A stretch of 64,000 nt of DNA from Salinirubrum litoreum (GCF_020567425.1 NZ_JAJCVJ010000003.1:434001-498000); one strand, 5' to 3'. Shown: positions 52,152 through 61,657, numbered from the stretch's first letter. Translations and numbers: made by a program. Notes: a model not told the origin generated them from the sequence alone.

Positions 52152-52158
52152 ACTGGCC

Positions 52159-53052
52159 GTGTTCGACGACTACTCCTTCGCGCTCTGTCTCACCCACGAT
52201 ATCGACCGCCCGTTCAAGACCTACCAGTGGCTCCACGAGGCGGTTCGCGACCGCGATCCGAGCGCCCTCCGGCGGTGGTACGCGGGCGAGAACCCCTTCT
52301 GGCAGTTCGAGACGATCCGGCGACTGGAGGCCGACATGGACGTCCGGTCGTCGTTCTACGCCCTCCAGACACCACGACTCCGTGACGGCCCCGCGAGCAG
52401 ACTGACGGACCCGAAGCGACTGCTCGACGCGGTGGGTCGGTACGAGTTCGCGGACGAGCGAATCGGGCCGATGCTCCGGAATCTCGACGCCGACGGCTGG
52501 GAGGTCGGACTCCACGGCTCGTTCGAGTCGGCGGTCGATCCGGGTCGCTTGTGGGAGGAGAAACGACTGCTGGAGGAGACGCTCGGCCACGAGGTCGGCG
52601 GCTGTCGCCAGCACTACCTGCGACTGGCCGACCCCCCGACCGAGACGTGGCGCGCCCAGCGAGACGCCGGCCTCGTCTACGACGCCTCGCCGGGTTCGAG
52701 TGCGACGGTCGGCTTCGACCACGGCGACCGGCCCTTCCGCCCCTTCGACGACGACTTCCTGGTCTTCCCACTGACCGCGATGGAGGTCGCCCTCCCGGCG
52801 GACCCCGACGAGCGCTGGCTGACTTGCGAGCGACTGCTCCGGGAGGCTGTGGAGCGTGAGGCGGTGGCGACCGTGCTGTGGCACCCGCGCTACTTCGCGC
52901 CGGAGTTCCCCGGCTACCGCGAGACGTACCGCCGGCTGATCGAACGCGCACGGGAGTTGGGTGCGTGGGTCGGACCCGTGGGCGACGCCTACGCCCGGAT
53001 CGACCCCGACGACTGTCCTCGCTGGCCCCGTGAGAGTCCGATCCCCGAGTAG
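52159..53052 (+). CDS. Polysaccharide deacetylase-like protein
   Basis: 297 residues. The best start is GTG at 52159 (VFDDYSFALCLTHDIDR), because the NodB-type motif CLTHDIDR begins only ten residues later. Other elements: DVRSSFYALQTPRL, WEVGLHGSFESAVDPGRLWE (His), CRQHYLRLADPPT, and ATVLWHPRYFAPEFPGYRET. Family enzymes remove N- or O-acetyl groups from carbohydrate polymers using a metal bound by Asp and two His. End of the glycan operon; no signal peptide, so it probably acts on a lipid-linked or nucleotide-linked intermediate. Confidence 0.85.
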   Translation: MFDDYSFALCLTHDIDRPFKTYQWLHEAVRDRDPSALRRWYAGENPFWQFETIRRLEADMDVRSSFYALQTPRLRDGPASRLTDPKRLLDAVGRYEFADERIGPMLRNLDADGWEVGLHGSFESAVDPGRLWEEKRLLEETLGHEVGGCRQHYLRLADPPTETWRAQRDAGLVYDASPGSSATVGFDHGDRPFRPFDDDFLVFPLTAMEVALPADPDERWLTCERLLREAVEREAVATVLWHPRYFAPEFPGYRETYRRLIERARELGAWVGPVGDAYARIDPDDCPRWPRESPIPE

Positions 53053-53232
53053 TCCACGCACCGACAGTGGCACCGCGTCTCGCAGCGGGTACGGTCGGTT
53101 CCGGGTCGGTTCTCTCTCCCTCGCGTGACCCGTCGAGAGCCGGTCGAGCCACGGGATTTAGCAGACACGACGGGGGTGAACTGTGGGGGGGTCCGAAAGC
53201 CTGATAAGAACACGGCGTAATAAACAGACGTT

Positions 53233-53970
53233 ATGAACGAGGACGCCGCGTCGCAGCTTTTGGGGACTAACAGCGGAACTGACGGGCGAATCGGCGAACT
53301 GCCGACCGACGAGATTCCGAACTCGTTCGGCGCCGCCGGCGAGAGCGGTGACGTCGAGGAACTGAAGACCGGGACGACCACCATCGGTATCACTGCGACT
53401 GACGGCGTCGTCCTCGCGGCCGACCGCCGTGCGAGCATGCAGAACATGGTCGCCAGCAAGACCTCGGTGAAGATTCACCAGATCCACCCGAGCGCCGCGA
53501 TGACCATCGCCGGCAGCGTCTCCGCGGCACAGGCGCTCGTCAAGCAGATTCAGGCCGAGGGTCGCCTCTACGAGACCCGTCGCGGCAAGGAGATGAGCAT
53601 GACCGCCCTCTCGACGATGCTCGGGAACCTGCTCCGCTCCGGACAGTTCCTCATCGTGTCGCCGGTGCTGGGCGGCGTCGACGAGGACGGCCCGCACGTC
53701 TACTCGTTCGACCCCATCGGGGGCGGCGGCGAGGAGGAGTACACCGTCAGCGGCTCCGGGTCGATGTACGCGCTCGGTGTGCTCGAAGACAAGTACCACT
53801 CGGAGCTCAGCCTCGACGAGGCACGCGACGTCGCCATCCAGTGTATCCGCAGTGCCACCTCGCGTGACACCGCCAGTGGCAACGGGATGATGCTCACCAC
53901 GATCACCGAAGACGGCGTCGAGACCGAGACGTTCGAGACGATGGACGACGTGCCGGTCGTCTCCGAGTAA
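53233..53970 (+). CDS. psmB: 20S proteasome beta subunit precursor
   Basis: 245 residues. A 47-residue propeptide ends ELKTG, and cleavage before Thr48 (TTTIGITATDGVVLAADRRA) exposes the catalytic nucleophile. The catalytic-site Asp in AADRRASM, Lys in SKTSVKIHQIHP and GSGSMYALGVLEDKY are present. With alpha subunits it forms the 20S core that degrades unfolded proteins. A TATA-like GATAAGAAC/GTAATAAAC stretch lies at about 53201-53224. A chromosomal housekeeping gene: its presence argues that this window is chromosome or an essential replicon. Confidence 0.97.
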   Translation: MNEDAASQLLGTNSGTDGRIGELPTDEIPNSFGAAGESGDVEELKTGTTTIGITATDGVVLAADRRASMQNMVASKTSVKIHQIHPSAAMTIAGSVSAAQALVKQIQAEGRLYETRRGKEMSMTALSTMLGNLLRSGQFLIVSPVLGGVDEDGPHVYSFDPIGGGGEEEYTVSGSGSMYALGVLEDKYHSELSLDEARDVAIQCIRSATSRDTASGNGMMLTTITEDGVETETFETMDDVPVVSE

Positions 53971-54068
53971 GCGCCCGCTCACCGCCGGCGAGCACTCACA
54001 CAGTCGGACACTTCTCCGGGTAGCGAGGGGATAACCAAGCCCCACAGGGTCGTAGGTCGGCGCAAGCT

Positions 54069-55079
54069 GTGAACGTCGAATCTACGACCCTCGACGAGTG
54101 GGACGCCCTGCTCCCGTCGAGCGACATCGAACCTTTCCACCGGTCGGCAGCCCTGCGTGTCCTCGACACCCACGCCGCCGGCGACCTCCAGTTGTACGCC
54201 GGCTTCCGGGGCGAGCAACCGGTCGCACTGTTCCCCGCGTTCGTCCGCGAGACACCGGTCGGTCGCATCGTCACCTCCCCGCCGCCCGGCCTGCTGGTCC
54301 CGCGACTCGGCCCGGTGCTGATGCCGACCAGTCCGAAACAGCGCAAACGTGAGAAGCTGAACGTCACGTTCACCGACGCCCTGGTCGAGGCACTCGACCT
54401 CGACGCCCCGACCGCACTGTTCCGGACGCTCACGCCGGTCGGCTACGGCGACCCGCGACCGTTCGAGTGGCGCGGCCTGTCGGTGACGCCGGAGTTCACC
54501 TATCGCCTCGCGCTCGCGGACAGATCTGTCGACGACGTGCACGCGAGTTTCAGCAAGAGCCTCCGCCGGGAGGTACGAGACGGCGAGGACCTACCGATCA
54601 CCGTCGAGGTGGAACCGGACGCCGCCGAGACGGTCAGGCGTGACGTGGCCGACTACTACGCCGAACAGGACGAACCGTTCGGCGTGACCCCCGACTACGC
54701 TCGGGATCTCGTCGAGGCGATGGGCGAGGACGCGCGCGTCTACGTCGCCCGAGGCCCGGACGGCGAGTACCTCACGGGCATCGTCGTCCTCTACGGTGGC
54801 GGGTCGGCGTACTTCTGGCTCGGGGGGACCAGAGCGACCTACGACGGGACGAGTGTCAACACGCTCGTCCACGACCGCATCCTCCGAGACGTGATCGAGG
54901 ACCCCGACCTCGCGGACGTGACGGCCTACGATCTGGTCGGTGCGAACACCGAGCGACTCTGCCAGTACAAGGCGAAGTTCGGTGCCGACCTGACGCCGTA
55001 CTACACCGTGGAGTCGGCCGGTGCGCCGATTCGTGTGGCGAAGAAGGTCTACGGTGTGGTGCGTGGGCTTCGGGGGTAA
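54069..55079 (+). CDS. FemAB-like GNAT acyltransferase, copy 2
   Basis: 336 residues from GTG (MNVESTTLDEWDALLPSSDI). It shares with the copy at 41738 the tripartite pattern: EPFHRSAALRVLDTHAAGDL, YAEQDEPFGVTPDYARDLVE, and AYDLVGANTERLCQYKAKFG near the end. Same fold and probably same chemistry class (acyl or amino-acid transfer to a carbohydrate or lipid carrier), substrate unknown. It is 98 nt downstream of psmB in the same direction and otherwise unlinked to a glycan operon. Confidence 0.87.
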   Translation: MNVESTTLDEWDALLPSSDIEPFHRSAALRVLDTHAAGDLQLYAGFRGEQPVALFPAFVRETPVGRIVTSPPPGLLVPRLGPVLMPTSPKQRKREKLNVTFTDALVEALDLDAPTALFRTLTPVGYGDPRPFEWRGLSVTPEFTYRLALADRSVDDVHASFSKSLRREVRDGEDLPITVEVEPDAAETVRRDVADYYAEQDEPFGVTPDYARDLVEAMGEDARVYVARGPDGEYLTGIVVLYGGGSAYFWLGGTRATYDGTSVNTLVHDRILRDVIEDPDLADVTAYDLVGANTERLCQYKAKFGADLTPYYTVESAGAPIRVAKKVYGVVRGLRG

Positions 55080-55136
55080 GTCGCACACCCAACGAGTCGG
55101 GGAGGCACTTATCGTCCGGACCGATCAACTGCAGTC

Positions 55137-56327
55137 GTGTCTCCCGCACCGCCAATCGACGGTAACGTGGCCCCGGGTTTCGAGCCAGTCCACGAGACCT
55201 TCCGCGAGAATTTCGAGTCACGCCGGGAACTCGGTGCGGCCTGCGCCGTCGTCCACGAGGGAGCGGTCGTCGTGGACCTGTGGGGTGGCTACCGCGACAC
55301 CGGTCGGACCGACCCGTGGACCGCCGACACACTCGTCCTCGTCTTCTCCACCACGAAGGGCATCGCCGGCGGCGTGATGGCCCACGCCCACAGCGAGGGG
55401 CTGTTCGACTACGACGACCCGGCCGCCGACTACTGGCCGGCGTTCGGCCAGCAGGGGAAAGACGACGTGACGATCCGACAACTGCTCGCGCACCAGGCCG
55501 GCCTCGCCGGGATCGAGACGACCCTGACACCTGCGAAGATCGCGGACCGTGACGGTCTCGTCGATCTGCTCGCCCGGAAAGAGCCGGACTGGGAGCCGGG
55601 CACTCGCCACGGCTACCACGCGTGGTCACTCGGCTGGTACGAGAGCGAACTGCTCCGACGAGCAGCCCCCGGATCTCGGACCCTCGGGCGCTACCTCCGG
55701 GAGGAACTCGCCGGGCCACTGGACGCCGACATCTACGTCGGTCTGCCGGACGAGGACGGCGGGGTGAGCGAGACCCGGATCGCCGAGGTGCAGAGTTTCG
55801 GCCCGCTCGACCTGTTGCGGAGTGTCGGCTCGTTCCCGCCGGGGATGCTCCTCGGCTTGGCGAACCCGTGGTCGCTGACGACGCGCGCGATGAGCCCCTT
55901 CGACGTGTCGACGCCCGCCGAGTTGAACGACCCCGCGTACCGCCGACTGGAGATTCCGGCCGGCAACGGCGTCTGTCGCGTCCGGGACCTCGCGCGGTTC
56001 TACGCTGACCTGATCGACGAGGATGGGTTCCTCGATGCCGAAACGCGGGAGGCACTGGCCGCGTCCGGCACGCCACCCACCGACGGCACGCACGACGTGA
56101 TCCTCCACACCGACACCGCGTACTCGCTGGGCTTCTGGAAACCGTTCGACGGCTTCCGGTTCGGCTCCTCCTCGGCCTTCGGTGCGCCGGGTGCCGGCGG
56201 GTCGTTCGCCTTCGCCGACCCCGAGCGTGAGTTGGCGTTCGCCTACGCGCCGAACCGGATGGGCACCCACGTCTGGGACGATCCACGCGAGACGGCGCTT
56301 CGGGAGGCGGTGCTCGACTGTCTCTGA
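55137..56327 (+). CDS. Serine beta-lactamase-like hydrolase (class C/esterase group)
   Basis: 396 residues from GTG at 55137. The SxxK nucleophile motif STTKGIAGG lies near residues 73-81, the Tyr motif in HGYHAWSLGWYESELLRRA (YxW/N-type), and the third motif region in GAPGAGGSFAFADPERELAF. No signal peptide. This group includes EstB-like esterases and D-aminopeptidases; in archaea they are usually esterases rather than drug-resistance enzymes. Stand-alone, upstream of a methyltransferase gene. Confidence 0.88.
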   Translation: MSPAPPIDGNVAPGFEPVHETFRENFESRRELGAACAVVHEGAVVVDLWGGYRDTGRTDPWTADTLVLVFSTTKGIAGGVMAHAHSEGLFDYDDPAADYWPAFGQQGKDDVTIRQLLAHQAGLAGIETTLTPAKIADRDGLVDLLARKEPDWEPGTRHGYHAWSLGWYESELLRRAAPGSRTLGRYLREELAGPLDADIYVGLPDEDGGVSETRIAEVQSFGPLDLLRSVGSFPPGMLLGLANPWSLTTRAMSPFDVSTPAELNDPAYRRLEIPAGNGVCRVRDLARFYADLIDEDGFLDAETREALAASGTPPTDGTHDVILHTDTAYSLGFWKPFDGFRFGSSSAFGAPGAGGSFAFADPERELAFAYAPNRMGTHVWDDPRETALREAVLDCL

Positions 56328-56414
56328 GTCGGTGGTGCTCCGTCGACCACTCTCGTCGCGTCTCTGCCCCCCGACCGCCACATTCATGCCGACCGGCCGA
56401 CAGCACCAGACCCC

Positions 56415-57257
56415 ATGTCGCCCGGAGACCTCCCCTTCACCAGCACGGTCGAGTTCTACGCCGACTACCGCCCCGCGTATCCCGACAGCGTGTTCGCTCA
56501 CGTCGCCGACTTCTTCGCGCTCGATGCCGACGACCGCGTTCTCGACCTGGGCTGTGGCCCCGGTACGGTCACGCTCCCGCTTGCGGAGTACGCCGGGCAC
56601 GTCGTCGGGATGGACCCGGACGAGACGATGCTGGCGGCGGCTCGCGCTCGTTCCGACGCTGGCGGGCCTGCGGACACCGCTGGGTCGCCCGACACTCGGG
56701 GATCGGTCGAGTGGGTCGTCGGCTCCGACGCCGACCTGCGGACCGACGACAGACTGGTCGACCGCCTCCGACCACTCCGACTGACGACGATGGGTCGCTC
56801 GTTCCACTGGATGGAGCAGGGACCGACACTGGAGCGCCTGCGCGACATCACCGAACCGGGTGGCGGCGTCGCACTGCTGAACGACACAGGGTGGCTCACA
56901 CGCGGGACCGCCGACTGGCAGGACGCGGTGTACGCGGTGCTCGACGACTATCTCGACGACCCACCAGAGCGCACCGGCCCGGTCAAGTACGACGACCCGT
57001 GGCACGAACTGCTCGCCGACCACGGCTTCGTGGAGACCGGCGAGGACCGCTTCCCGGTCGAGCGCGACTGGACAGCCGAGGCGGTCGTCGGCTACCTCCT
57101 GTCGCTCTCCTTCTGCTCGCCAGCGATTCTCGGCGACCGGCAGGCAGACTTCGAGCACAACGTACGGCAGGCTCTCGCGGAGTTCGACCGCGAGACGTTC
57201 CGGGAGATCGGCGACGTGCGAGTGACGCGCGGTCGGGTGCCGAGGACGGACGAATGA
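56415..57257 (+). CDS. Class I SAM-dependent methyltransferase
   Basis: 280 residues. SAM-binding motif I VLDLGCGPGTVTLPLAEYAG near 46-65, the acidic motif II VVGMDPDETMLAAARAR, and motif VALLNDTGWLTRG; TTMGRSFHWMEQGPTLERLR resembles the UbiE/trans-aconitate methyltransferase group. Small-molecule methylation is expected; substrate unknown. Its stop overlaps the next start (ATGA), so both genes are coupled. Confidence 0.9.
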   Translation: MSPGDLPFTSTVEFYADYRPAYPDSVFAHVADFFALDADDRVLDLGCGPGTVTLPLAEYAGHVVGMDPDETMLAAARARSDAGGPADTAGSPDTRGSVEWVVGSDADLRTDDRLVDRLRPLRLTTMGRSFHWMEQGPTLERLRDITEPGGGVALLNDTGWLTRGTADWQDAVYAVLDDYLDDPPERTGPVKYDDPWHELLADHGFVETGEDRFPVERDWTAEAVVGYLLSLSFCSPAILGDRQADFEHNVRQALAEFDRETFREIGDVRVTRGRVPRTDE

Positions 57258-58327
57258 CGGCTGGTGAGTGGGAGTCGGTGGTGTCCGCGTGCTGTGCTCG
57301 TCACGCCGACGACGTCCGGGTCACTCGTCTGCTTCACGCGGTCCCGCCCCACTGCGTCGCCGACGTCGAGTTCGCCGGGAGACGGGCGGTCTGCAAGGTG
57401 TCACTCGCCGAACGCGGCCGGGCAGGTGTCGAGGGGCGCGTCCTCCGGTACGTCGACCGCGAGACCTCGGTTCCGGTGCCGGCGGTGCTGGCGACAGACG
57501 ACGCAGGCTTCGTCGCCGACTACCGTGAGGACGCGCCGACAAGCGACCGGTCCGCAGCCGGGTCGCCGGGAGACACCGACTCGTCTGCCGGAGACACCGA
57601 CTCCCACGTCACCACCGAGTGGCTCAGCGCCGCCGGCCGCACGTTGGCGACACTCCACGACGAAGCGACGTTCGACCGGAGTGGAACGCTGGCGGTCGAG
57701 AGCGAGTCGTCGTCGGCTGAGTCCGAGCGCGACTCGCTCACGGTCGGCGAGTGCGGGCTCCGAATCGAGTCGCTACCCGGTGTGAAGACATCTGACGCGA
57801 GGTGGCCGGCCGCCCTCGACGCGCAACTCGCAGTCTACGAAGACTCACTCGCGGGGACGGGCTACGCCGACGTGGCGCGTGACGCCCGGCGGTTCGTCAC
57901 GACCCACGCCGACCGCGTCGCGCTCCCGGCCGACTGGCGACCGTCGCTGTGCCACGGTTGGTTCTCACCGGACCACGTCGCGGTGCGGGACGGCTCGGTC
58001 GCCTGTGTCGTCGACTTCGAACACGCGCTGGTCGGGAGTCCCGAGTGGGACTACTGGCGGACGGTGGTGCCGCTGGTCTCGGGGCGAGGCTGGTCGGTCC
58101 CCGCCGGTGGGCGGGAGACGTTCCGAGCGAGTTACGAGTCGGTTCGGTCGCTCCCGCCCGGCACCGACGAGCGGGAACCGGCCTACCGCGCCCTGCTCGC
58201 GGTCTCGTATCTCGACTCCCTGCACGCTCAGCAGGGAATCGACGCCGAGACCCGCGACCGGGCCGAGTTCTTCCGGGAGCGCGCGACCGAAGGGTTCGAC
58301 AGGCTCAGTGTGCAGTGGTCCGAGTGA
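57254..58327 (+). CDS. Aminoglycoside phosphotransferase (APH)-like kinase
   Basis: 357 residues from the ATG at 57254 in an ATGA overlap. Kinase-like fold: VEFAGRRAVCKVSLAERGRA (ATP-binding Lys), then a linker, catalytic loop SLCHGWFSPDHVAVRDGSVA (HGWFSPDH replacing HGDxxxxN) and VVDFEHALVGSPEWDYWRTV (metal Asp). The catalytic Asp in the usual HGD is Trp here, so activity is uncertain. An acidic insert (about 100-160, SSAGDTDSH) is unusual. The family phosphorylates small hydroxyl compounds such as choline, homoserine and fructosamine. Substrate unknown. Confidence 0.82.
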   Translation: MTAGEWESVVSACCARHADDVRVTRLLHAVPPHCVADVEFAGRRAVCKVSLAERGRAGVEGRVLRYVDRETSVPVPAVLATDDAGFVADYREDAPTSDRSAAGSPGDTDSSAGDTDSHVTTEWLSAAGRTLATLHDEATFDRSGTLAVESESSSAESERDSLTVGECGLRIESLPGVKTSDARWPAALDAQLAVYEDSLAGTGYADVARDARRFVTTHADRVALPADWRPSLCHGWFSPDHVAVRDGSVACVVDFEHALVGSPEWDYWRTVVPLVSGRGWSVPAGGRETFRASYESVRSLPPGTDEREPAYRALLAVSYLDSLHAQQGIDAETRDRAEFFRERATEGFDRLSVQWSE

Positions 58328-58343
58328 GAGAGAAGCCGCCGGC

Positions 58344-59465
58344 TCACTCGGGGCTACTCAGCCCCGGGCGGTCCACGCCCCTGTTGGCGGTGCCGGCGGT
58401 CAGCCCCGAGACCGCACTGACCTCGTCGCGGTTGTACGCCACCGCCACGAGAAGATCGGTGAGGTTCACCATCTCCGAGAGGTAGTCGTGTGCCCGGCGC
58501 TCCCAGCGCGCTTCCGCGTCGGGGTCGGCCAGCAGGCGATGGGCGCTGTCGACCACCGCGTCGAAGTCGGCGTGGTTTACGATCAGATCGGCCGCCTCGA
58601 GTTCGACGAAGTTCCGCATGTCGGTCCCCCCGACGAAGGAGTTCGACCGGACTGCGGGCGTCCCGAGCAGGGCCGCCTCCGCGACCATCGTCTGGGTGTC
58701 GGCGACGAGCAGACTCGCCTCCGCCAGCGCGTCGTGCATCAGCGCCGGGTGCAGATCGTACGGTTCGGCGTCCAGGTCGTCGAAGTCCAGCCGGCCCCCC
58801 TCGTCGGAGACGAAGACGGTCACGTCCTCGCTCAACTCCTCGATCAGTCGCCGGCGGTCGCCCGGCGAGAAGCCCGACTGGCCCACGTCGTGGTGTGAAC
58901 CGAAGGCGTTCAGTCGGACGATGGCGAACCGCTCGTCCTCGGCGACACCCAACTGCTCGCGTACGTCGCCCGAGGGACTGAACGTCTCCGGGTGGAGGTA
59001 CGCACACTCTTTGAACCCCCGGAATCGGTAGTGGCGCGGGCCGAGGTCCTTGCCGAAGACGTGCGGCGTCAGGATCGCACGCGAGAAGGGACGCGAGAGC
59101 GCGTGATCCAGCGTGTCGGTCTCGGAGTCCACGACGAGAATCGTCGGTGCCCCCGTGATCGCCCCGGCGTGGGCGGCGTAGCTCCCGCGACCGAAGATGC
59201 AGTCCGGATCGAACTCGCGGGCGTGCCGGACGATGTTGTAGTAGTGTTTCGGTAGTTCGCGCGCCAGCGACCACTTCGTCGTGTCGAGGGTGCCGTAGAC
59301 GCGGTGTGGGAGGTCGTAGTACTCGAGGAGGGCGACGGTGCAACCGTAGTCCCGCGCGAGGACCAGGACGTCGTGGCCGTCGTCGCGGAGTCGCCGAACG
59401 AGCCCCTTGTAGACGTGGACGTGGGCGGGGGTGTTCGTGAAGAACAGGAACTTCTCGGCGGTCAT
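58344..59465 (-). CDS. DUF354 glycosyltransferase-like protein
   Basis: 373 residues from the ATG at 59465. KFLFFTNTPAHVHVYKGLVR, VLARDYGCTVALLEYYDLPH, CIFGRGSYAAHAGAITGAPT, then TQTMVAEAALLGTPAVRSNS, GGTDMRNFVELEAADLIVNH: the DUF354 pattern of archaeal proteins related in fold to UDP-GlcNAc 2-epimerase and GT-B transferases. Usually found near glycan genes; the biochemical role is not established. It converges on the APH-like gene. Confidence 0.87.
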   Translation of the reverse strand: MTAEKFLFFTNTPAHVHVYKGLVRRLRDDGHDVLVLARDYGCTVALLEYYDLPHRVYGTLDTTKWSLARELPKHYYNIVRHAREFDPDCIFGRGSYAAHAGAITGAPTILVVDSETDTLDHALSRPFSRAILTPHVFGKDLGPRHYRFRGFKECAYLHPETFSPSGDVREQLGVAEDERFAIVRLNAFGSHHDVGQSGFSPGDRRRLIEELSEDVTVFVSDEGGRLDFDDLDAEPYDLHPALMHDALAEASLLVADTQTMVAEAALLGTPAVRSNSFVGGTDMRNFVELEAADLIVNHADFDAVVDSAHRLLADPDAEARWERRAHDYLSEMVNLTDLLVAVAYNRDEVSAVSGLTAGTANRGVDRPGLSSPE

Positions 59466-59814
59466 CTCGTCACCATCTCGGCCCGAGAGACGTTAAGTTA
59501 CTCACCGCTTACCCGCAACGCGACCGAATTCACCGGAGCAGTCGGGTCGGTATCCGGTAACTACCCAGTTTACAGACGAGGACTACGCGATCCGAACCGG
59601 TCGTTCACCGGCGTCGAATCGGTCGTTTCTGATACTCAATCGGTCGTTCACCGACGCGCTCGCGTCGGTAGTCGGCGAGGATCCGACACGACTCGTCGGT
59701 GGTGACCGGTCGTGGGCGGTGACGAGAGAAACAGGAGTCGAGTGGACAGGGAAGGTGCCGCAGATCGTACAGGGGGTCGAGTGATCCGGAGACGCGCCAC
59801 AGCGAGCACAGCAG
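59466..59814. other. Intergenic region with three TCGGTCGTTCACCG-type direct repeats
   Basis: 349 bases, no gene seen. AACCGGTCGTTCACCGG (59594), AATCGGTCGTTTCTGAT (59617) and AATCGGTCGTTCACCGA (59638) are related direct repeats about 21-23 bp apart. TATA-like or regulatory sites for the DUF354 gene should lie near 59490-59510 (GTTAAGTTACTCACC). Confidence 0.55.
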
Positions 59815-59851
59815 GTCGAGTGAGGCGCGACCGACCCGCGCCTCACTCGAC
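59815..59851. terminator. Perfect 15-bp hairpin at the glmS stop codon
   Basis: GTCGAGTGAGGCGCG (59815-59829) and CGCGCCTCACTCGAC (59837-59851) are exact inverted repeats around a 7-nt loop. The right arm includes the glmS stop codon. There is no following T-run on the glmS-sense strand, so it is a structural 3' end (terminator or mRNA stabiliser) by inference. Confidence 0.7.
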
Positions 59852-61657
59852 GGTGACGCTCTTGGCGAGGTTCCGTGGCTTGTCGATCGGTCGACCCAGC
59901 CGCCGGGCGGCGTGGTACGCCACGAGCTGGAGCTGGACGTTCGCCATGATTCCTGATGCGTACGCGGGGGCCTCCGGGAACGTCAACACCTCGTCGGCGA
60001 CCCGGTGGACCTCCTCGCTCTCGTCGCCGACGACCGCGATCACGGGTGCCCCGCGCGACTGTACCTCCTTCACGTTGTTCAGCATCTTCTCGGTGTGCTG
60101 GCCGGTGAACACCGCGAAGACTGGCGTGTCGGGTGTCACCAGCGCGAGGGGGCCGTGCTTCAGTTCGCCGGCCGCGAACCCCTCGGCGTGTTCGTAGGAG
60201 ATCTCCTTGAACTTCAGCGCGCCCTCCAGCGCGACGGGGTAGCCGAGTCCCCGTCCGATGAAGAAGTACGCGTCGCTCCCGTCGAACAACTCGGCGAGTT
60301 CGTCCGCCGTGGAGTCGTCCAGCGTCTGCTGGACGTCGCTCGGGAGCCGCGAGAGCGAGTCGAGCAGCTCGGCCGAGAACCGACTCGGCGTCCCGGTCAC
60401 GTCCCGGATCAGGCGCTCGCCGAGCAGTGCCAGCGAGGCGACCTGCGAGGTGAACGTCTTCGTCGCCGCGACGCCGATCTCAGGGCCGGCCCGGATGTAC
60501 ATCGCGTCCGTACACTCGCGCGCGGCCGTCGAGCCGACGACGTTCGTCACGACCAGCGTCCGCGCACCCACGGCGTCCGCGTACCGCAGTGCTTCGAGCG
60601 TGTCGGCCGTCTCGCCGGACTGACTGACGCCGACGACCAGCGCGTTCTCCGGGATCGGTGGCTCGCTGACGCCGTACTCGTTGGCGAGGTACGCCTGTGC
60701 CGGGACGCCAGACTCGTTCAGCAGGCCCGCCGCGTAGACGGCGGCGTGGTAGGAGGTGCCGCAGGCGACGAACTGGACGCTCGTCACCTCGTCGAACGAC
60801 CCCGGCGGGAACGAGTCGAGGATCACGTCGTCGTTCAGCGTGTCGATCCGCCCCCGGATCGTCTGCCGGAGGGCGGTCGGCTGTTCGTAGATCTCCTTCA
60901 GCATGTAGTGATCGTAGCCGCCCTTCCCCACGTCTTCGGGGTCCCAGTCGACCGTCTGGATCGGCCGCTCGACCGGTCGGCTGTCGCCGTCGGTGACGCG
61001 GTAGCCGTCGGGCGTCAGGTGGACCACGTCGCCGTCGTCGAGGTAGATCACCTCCGAGGTGTGTTCGAGGAACGCCGGGATGTCGCTGGCGAGGAAGTAC
61101 TCGCCGTCACCCAGTCCGAGGACGAGTGGCGACCCTCGCCGGGTGGCGAAGACGGCGTCTTCGTCTCTGACGAGCATGGCGACCGCGTAACTGCCCGACA
61201 GTTCGCCGATGGTCCGCCGGAAGGCGGTCTCGGGATCGGTGTGCCGGAGGTGTTCTTCCATCAGGTGCGGGATGACCTCGGTGTCGGTCTCGCTGACGAA
61301 CTCGTGGCCGGCCTCCGAGAGGCGATCACGGAGTTCGGCGTAGTTCTCGATGATCCCGTTGTGGACGACCGCGACCTCACCGTGGCAGTCGGTGTGCGGG
61401 TGAGCGTTCTCGTCGCTCGGCGCGCCGTGGGTACTCCACCGGGTGTGGCCGATGCCGACGCTCCCGGAGATCGTCTGGCCGGCGACCGCCGACTCGAGGT
61501 CGGCGATGCGACCCTCGCGCTTGTGGACCTCGATGCCGTGGCCGTTCTGGACCGCGATGCCGGCCGAGTCGTAGCCCCGGTACTCCAGTGTCCGGAGTGC
61601 GCCCAACAGGTCGCCGATCGCGTCGTCGTGGCCGACGCGGGCGATGATTCCGCACAT
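59843..61657 (-). CDS. glmS: Glutamine-fructose-6-phosphate aminotransferase (isomerizing)
   Basis: 604 residues, full family length. The glutaminase nucleophile Cys2 follows the start Met (MCGIIARVGHDDAIGDLLGA). Also HTRWSTHGAPSDENAHPH, NGIIENYAELRD, the inter-domain region, and two SIS isomerase domains with FVACGTSYHAAVYAAGL, GVSQSGETADTLEALRYADA and GRGLGYPVALEGALKFKEIS. It makes glucosamine-6-phosphate from fructose-6-phosphate and glutamine, the entry to amino-sugar nucleotides. Its ATG follows the GlmU-like stop without any spacer, so both are one unit transcribed from about 62830. Confidence 0.96.
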   Translation of the reverse strand: MCGIIARVGHDDAIGDLLGALRTLEYRGYDSAGIAVQNGHGIEVHKREGRIADLESAVAGQTISGSVGIGHTRWSTHGAPSDENAHPHTDCHGEVAVVHNGIIENYAELRDRLSEAGHEFVSETDTEVIPHLMEEHLRHTDPETAFRRTIGELSGSYAVAMLVRDEDAVFATRRGSPLVLGLGDGEYFLASDIPAFLEHTSEVIYLDDGDVVHLTPDGYRVTDGDSRPVERPIQTVDWDPEDVGKGGYDHYMLKEIYEQPTALRQTIRGRIDTLNDDVILDSFPPGSFDEVTSVQFVACGTSYHAAVYAAGLLNESGVPAQAYLANEYGVSEPPIPENALVVGVSQSGETADTLEALRYADAVGARTLVVTNVVGSTAARECTDAMYIRAGPEIGVAATKTFTSQVASLALLGERLIRDVTGTPSRFSAELLDSLSRLPSDVQQTLDDSTADELAELFDGSDAYFFIGRGLGYPVALEGALKFKEISYEHAEGFAAGELKHGPLALVTPDTPVFAVFTGQHTEKMLNNVKEVQSRGAPVIAVVGDESEEVHRVADEVLTFPEAPAYASGIMANVQLQLVAYHAARRLGRPIDKPRNLAKSVTVE

